From DASQEH01 sp038239485 (GTDB lineage: Bacteria > Actinomycetota > Actinomycetes > Propionibacteriales > Nocardioidaceae), in NCBI GenBank assembly GCA_038239485.1, contig JBBSET010000006.1:19200-83199 (forward strand): 64,000 bases of DNA, given 5' to 3'. This document shows, piece after piece, positions 62,712 through 64,000 of the stretch. The first letter of the stretch is position 1, and every line of letters starts with the position of its first letter. Under the pieces are notes generated by a model. The model was not told where the DNA came from. It saw only the letters and a list, made by a program, of their open reading frames with translations, and did not search any database. The translations under genes were made by a program, and so were the position numbers.

Positions 62712-63365
62712 CTACGTCAGTGCACCAACCGCTCGATTGGGATGGCTCTGCCACGACGTCCGCACTGTCTCGGCGCCCTGATCCCACCGTTGTCCCAGTG
62801 GTGACCGGTTCATCTCGAGGCCGAGGAAGCGGAACAGCGTGCCGGGGCCCGCCAGTTGGAGGACCGACGGGTCTGCCGAGGTCTCCACCCGTACGCCGGC
62901 GACCAGGACCGAGTCGATGACGCGCGCAGCGCCGACCACGCCCGGTCGCGGCTCAGGGGACGGCAGGACCAGCGACTCGACGAAGAGCGGCTGACTGTCG
63001 TAGCCAACAGTCGTCGGGGCTCTGAGCTGACCCGATGCCGCTCCGTGGCGGCCGAGCACGATCGAGTCGCGCAGGCAGACGGCGGCCCCCTCCGCCAGAC
63101 GAAGCGTTACCGACTTTCGGACCACGGCCCCCTCCGAGACCACGAGCGGCTCGCCCTGCCACGTCAGCATCGCGTTGGCTCCGAGGTCAGCGTGAACGTC
63201 CCAGCGGCACTCGCGTCCGCGGGCGTCGTAGGCCACGGTCCCGGCCACCTCCAGCACGTCGAGCCACGCGCCGGGGCCAGCATTCACGTCATGGTGTGAG
63301 GCAGTCGTGCCCATGGGAACGCGCCGCATGAGTGCCTGGTACGCCATCGGACCGGCTCGGGGCAA
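62712..63365 (-). pseudogene. ureD: Urease accessory protein UreD, N-terminally truncated and orphan
   Basis: Up to 217 residues. The recognisable part begins about residue 30 (AWLDVLEVAGTVAYDARGRE) and continues with GEPLVVSEGAVVRKSVTLRLAEGAAVCLRDSIVLGRHGAASGQLRA, LFVESLVLPSP and LAGPGTLFRFLG, matching the middle and end of UreD. The N-terminal third, with the segment usually around GGDxxxxxV, is missing, and only about 45 bp separate this gene from the next one. No other urease gene is present in the window. Probably a remnant, though a short functional form cannot be excluded. Confidence 0.6.
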
Positions 63366-63409
63366 AGCCTACGCAGGTGGCCGCCGGGGCGCTCCGCGCC
63401 CTCCTACCG

Positions 63410-64000
63410 TCAGAGCCTGGGACTGCGCCGGCGCCACAGCTCGGCTCCTATGACGAGCACGAACGAGACGAGGAACATCAAGGACCCGACCACGAACAAC
63501 TGCGGCGGGAAGCCTTTCAGCTTCGAGCCGTACACGAATAACGGAAACGTGGTCGATGTGCCCGAGGTGAAGTTCGTGACGATGAAGTCGTCGAACGACA
63601 ACGAGAACGCCAGCAACGCCGCAGCGACGATCCCGGGCATCGCCAGCGGCAAGGTCACCAGCCGGAAGGTCTGCCACTCGTTGGCATAGAGGTCCATGGC
63701 CGCCTGCTCCAGCCTGGAGTCCATCCCCGCCAGCCTCGCCTTGACCGTGACGACCACGAAGGACAGACAGAACATCACGTGCGCGATGACGATGGTGATG
63801 AACCCGAGGACTCCGTTGAAACCGAAGGCGACGAACATGGCGAGCAAGGACGAGCCCATCACCACCTCGGGGGTCGCCATCGGCAGGAAGATGATCAGGT
63901 TGGACACGCCGCGGCCGCGAAACGAGTGCCGCACGAGCGCGAACGCCATCATGGTGCCCAGCACGGTGGACAAGATGGTGGCCGTGATGCTCACCTCGAA
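63410..64000 (-). CDS. ABC transporter permease, PotC-like, 5' end outside the window
   Basis: At least 194 residues, open at the window edge. Membrane helices and the EAA loop EQAAMDLYANEWQTFRLVTLPLAMPGIVAAALLAFSLSFDDFIVTNFTSG mark a PotC-type polyamine/spermidine permease. It ends RRRSPRL. It is clearly different from the PotC-like protein at 53385-54206, so a second polyamine-type importer begins just beyond the window. Confidence 0.88.
   Translation of the reverse strand, partial: FEVSITATILSTVLGTMMAFALVRHSFRGRGVSNLIIFLPMATPEVVMGSSLLAMFVAFGFNGVLGFITIVIAHVMFCLSFVVVTVKARLAGMDSRLEQAAMDLYANEWQTFRLVTLPLAMPGIVAAALLAFSLSFDDFIVTNFTSGTSTTFPLFVYGSKLKGFPPQLFVVGSLMFLVSFVLVIGAELWRRRSPRL

Noticed and set aside
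1..64000. tRNA genes, CRISPR arrays, insertion sequences or prophage
   Set aside because: No tRNA-like cloverleaf or T-loop consensus outside genes, no regularly spaced repeats, no transposase or integrase motifs were seen.

Overview
The window is high-GC DNA from an actinobacterium. A Nocardioidaceae-like member of the Propionibacteriales fits best. The grounds are the base composition, frequent GTG starts, ATGA/GTGA stop-start overlaps, several starts with a -10-like hexamer 6-8 nt upstream and no ribosome binding site (leaderless style), and the typical actinobacterial order rimP-nusA-ylxR-infB-rbfA-truB / ribF-rpsO-pnp-M16 peptidase-dapB. The taxon is an inference; no rRNA gene is present. 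I saw no tRNA, CRISPR array or insertion sequence.

Layout. 0-1.8 kb: the end of a GH32 beta-fructosidase gene and a short Erm(37)-like 23S rRNA methyltransferase. 2-5.4 kb: a tightly coupled three-gene operon encoding a UBP-type zinc finger protein, a receiver domain fused to a thioredoxin-reductase-like flavoprotein, and a histidine kinase with a cyclic-nucleotide-binding-type sensor domain. 5.6-9.4 kb: a small conserved protein, an MFS transporter, a GNAT enzyme and an AzlCD exporter. 9.4-28.3 kb: the conserved translation/RNA-processing cluster on the minus strand, split between truB and ribF by a complete fructose PTS locus (ptsI divergent from deoR-fruK-fruA-ptsH). 28.6-40.2 kb: two ferritin-like proteins, an SDR-queA operon behind a perfect SoxR/MerR-type box, a HAD phosphatase, proS, a decayed capA remnant, a GNAT gene, an RHH-VOC-MFS operon with a frameshifted VOC gene, ispG and a site-2 protease.

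40.4-64 kb is dominated by polyamine and amino acid catabolism. It holds two aldehyde dehydrogenases, GabT, two further class III aminotransferases (one frameshifted), a complete PotADBC-type ABC importer in line with an aminobutyraldehyde-dehydrogenase-like gene, glutaryl-CoA dehydrogenase, and the start of a second polyamine-type ABC permease. Within this stretch are an N-acylamino acid racemase/acetyltransferase pair, an ABC-2 exporter divergent from a NarL-type two-component system, a secreted beta-propeller protein, an ECF sigma factor with a membrane partner, and a truncated orphan ureD.

How it fits together: putrescine (and perhaps cadaverine) taken up by the ABC importer would be transaminated, oxidised to GABA, transaminated by GabT and oxidised to succinate. 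GcdH would serve the C5 branch. Fructose released by GH32 could enter through the PTS as fructose-1-phosphate and be phosphorylated by FruK. Two likely single-base frameshifts and two gene remnants show either local gene decay or assembly indels.
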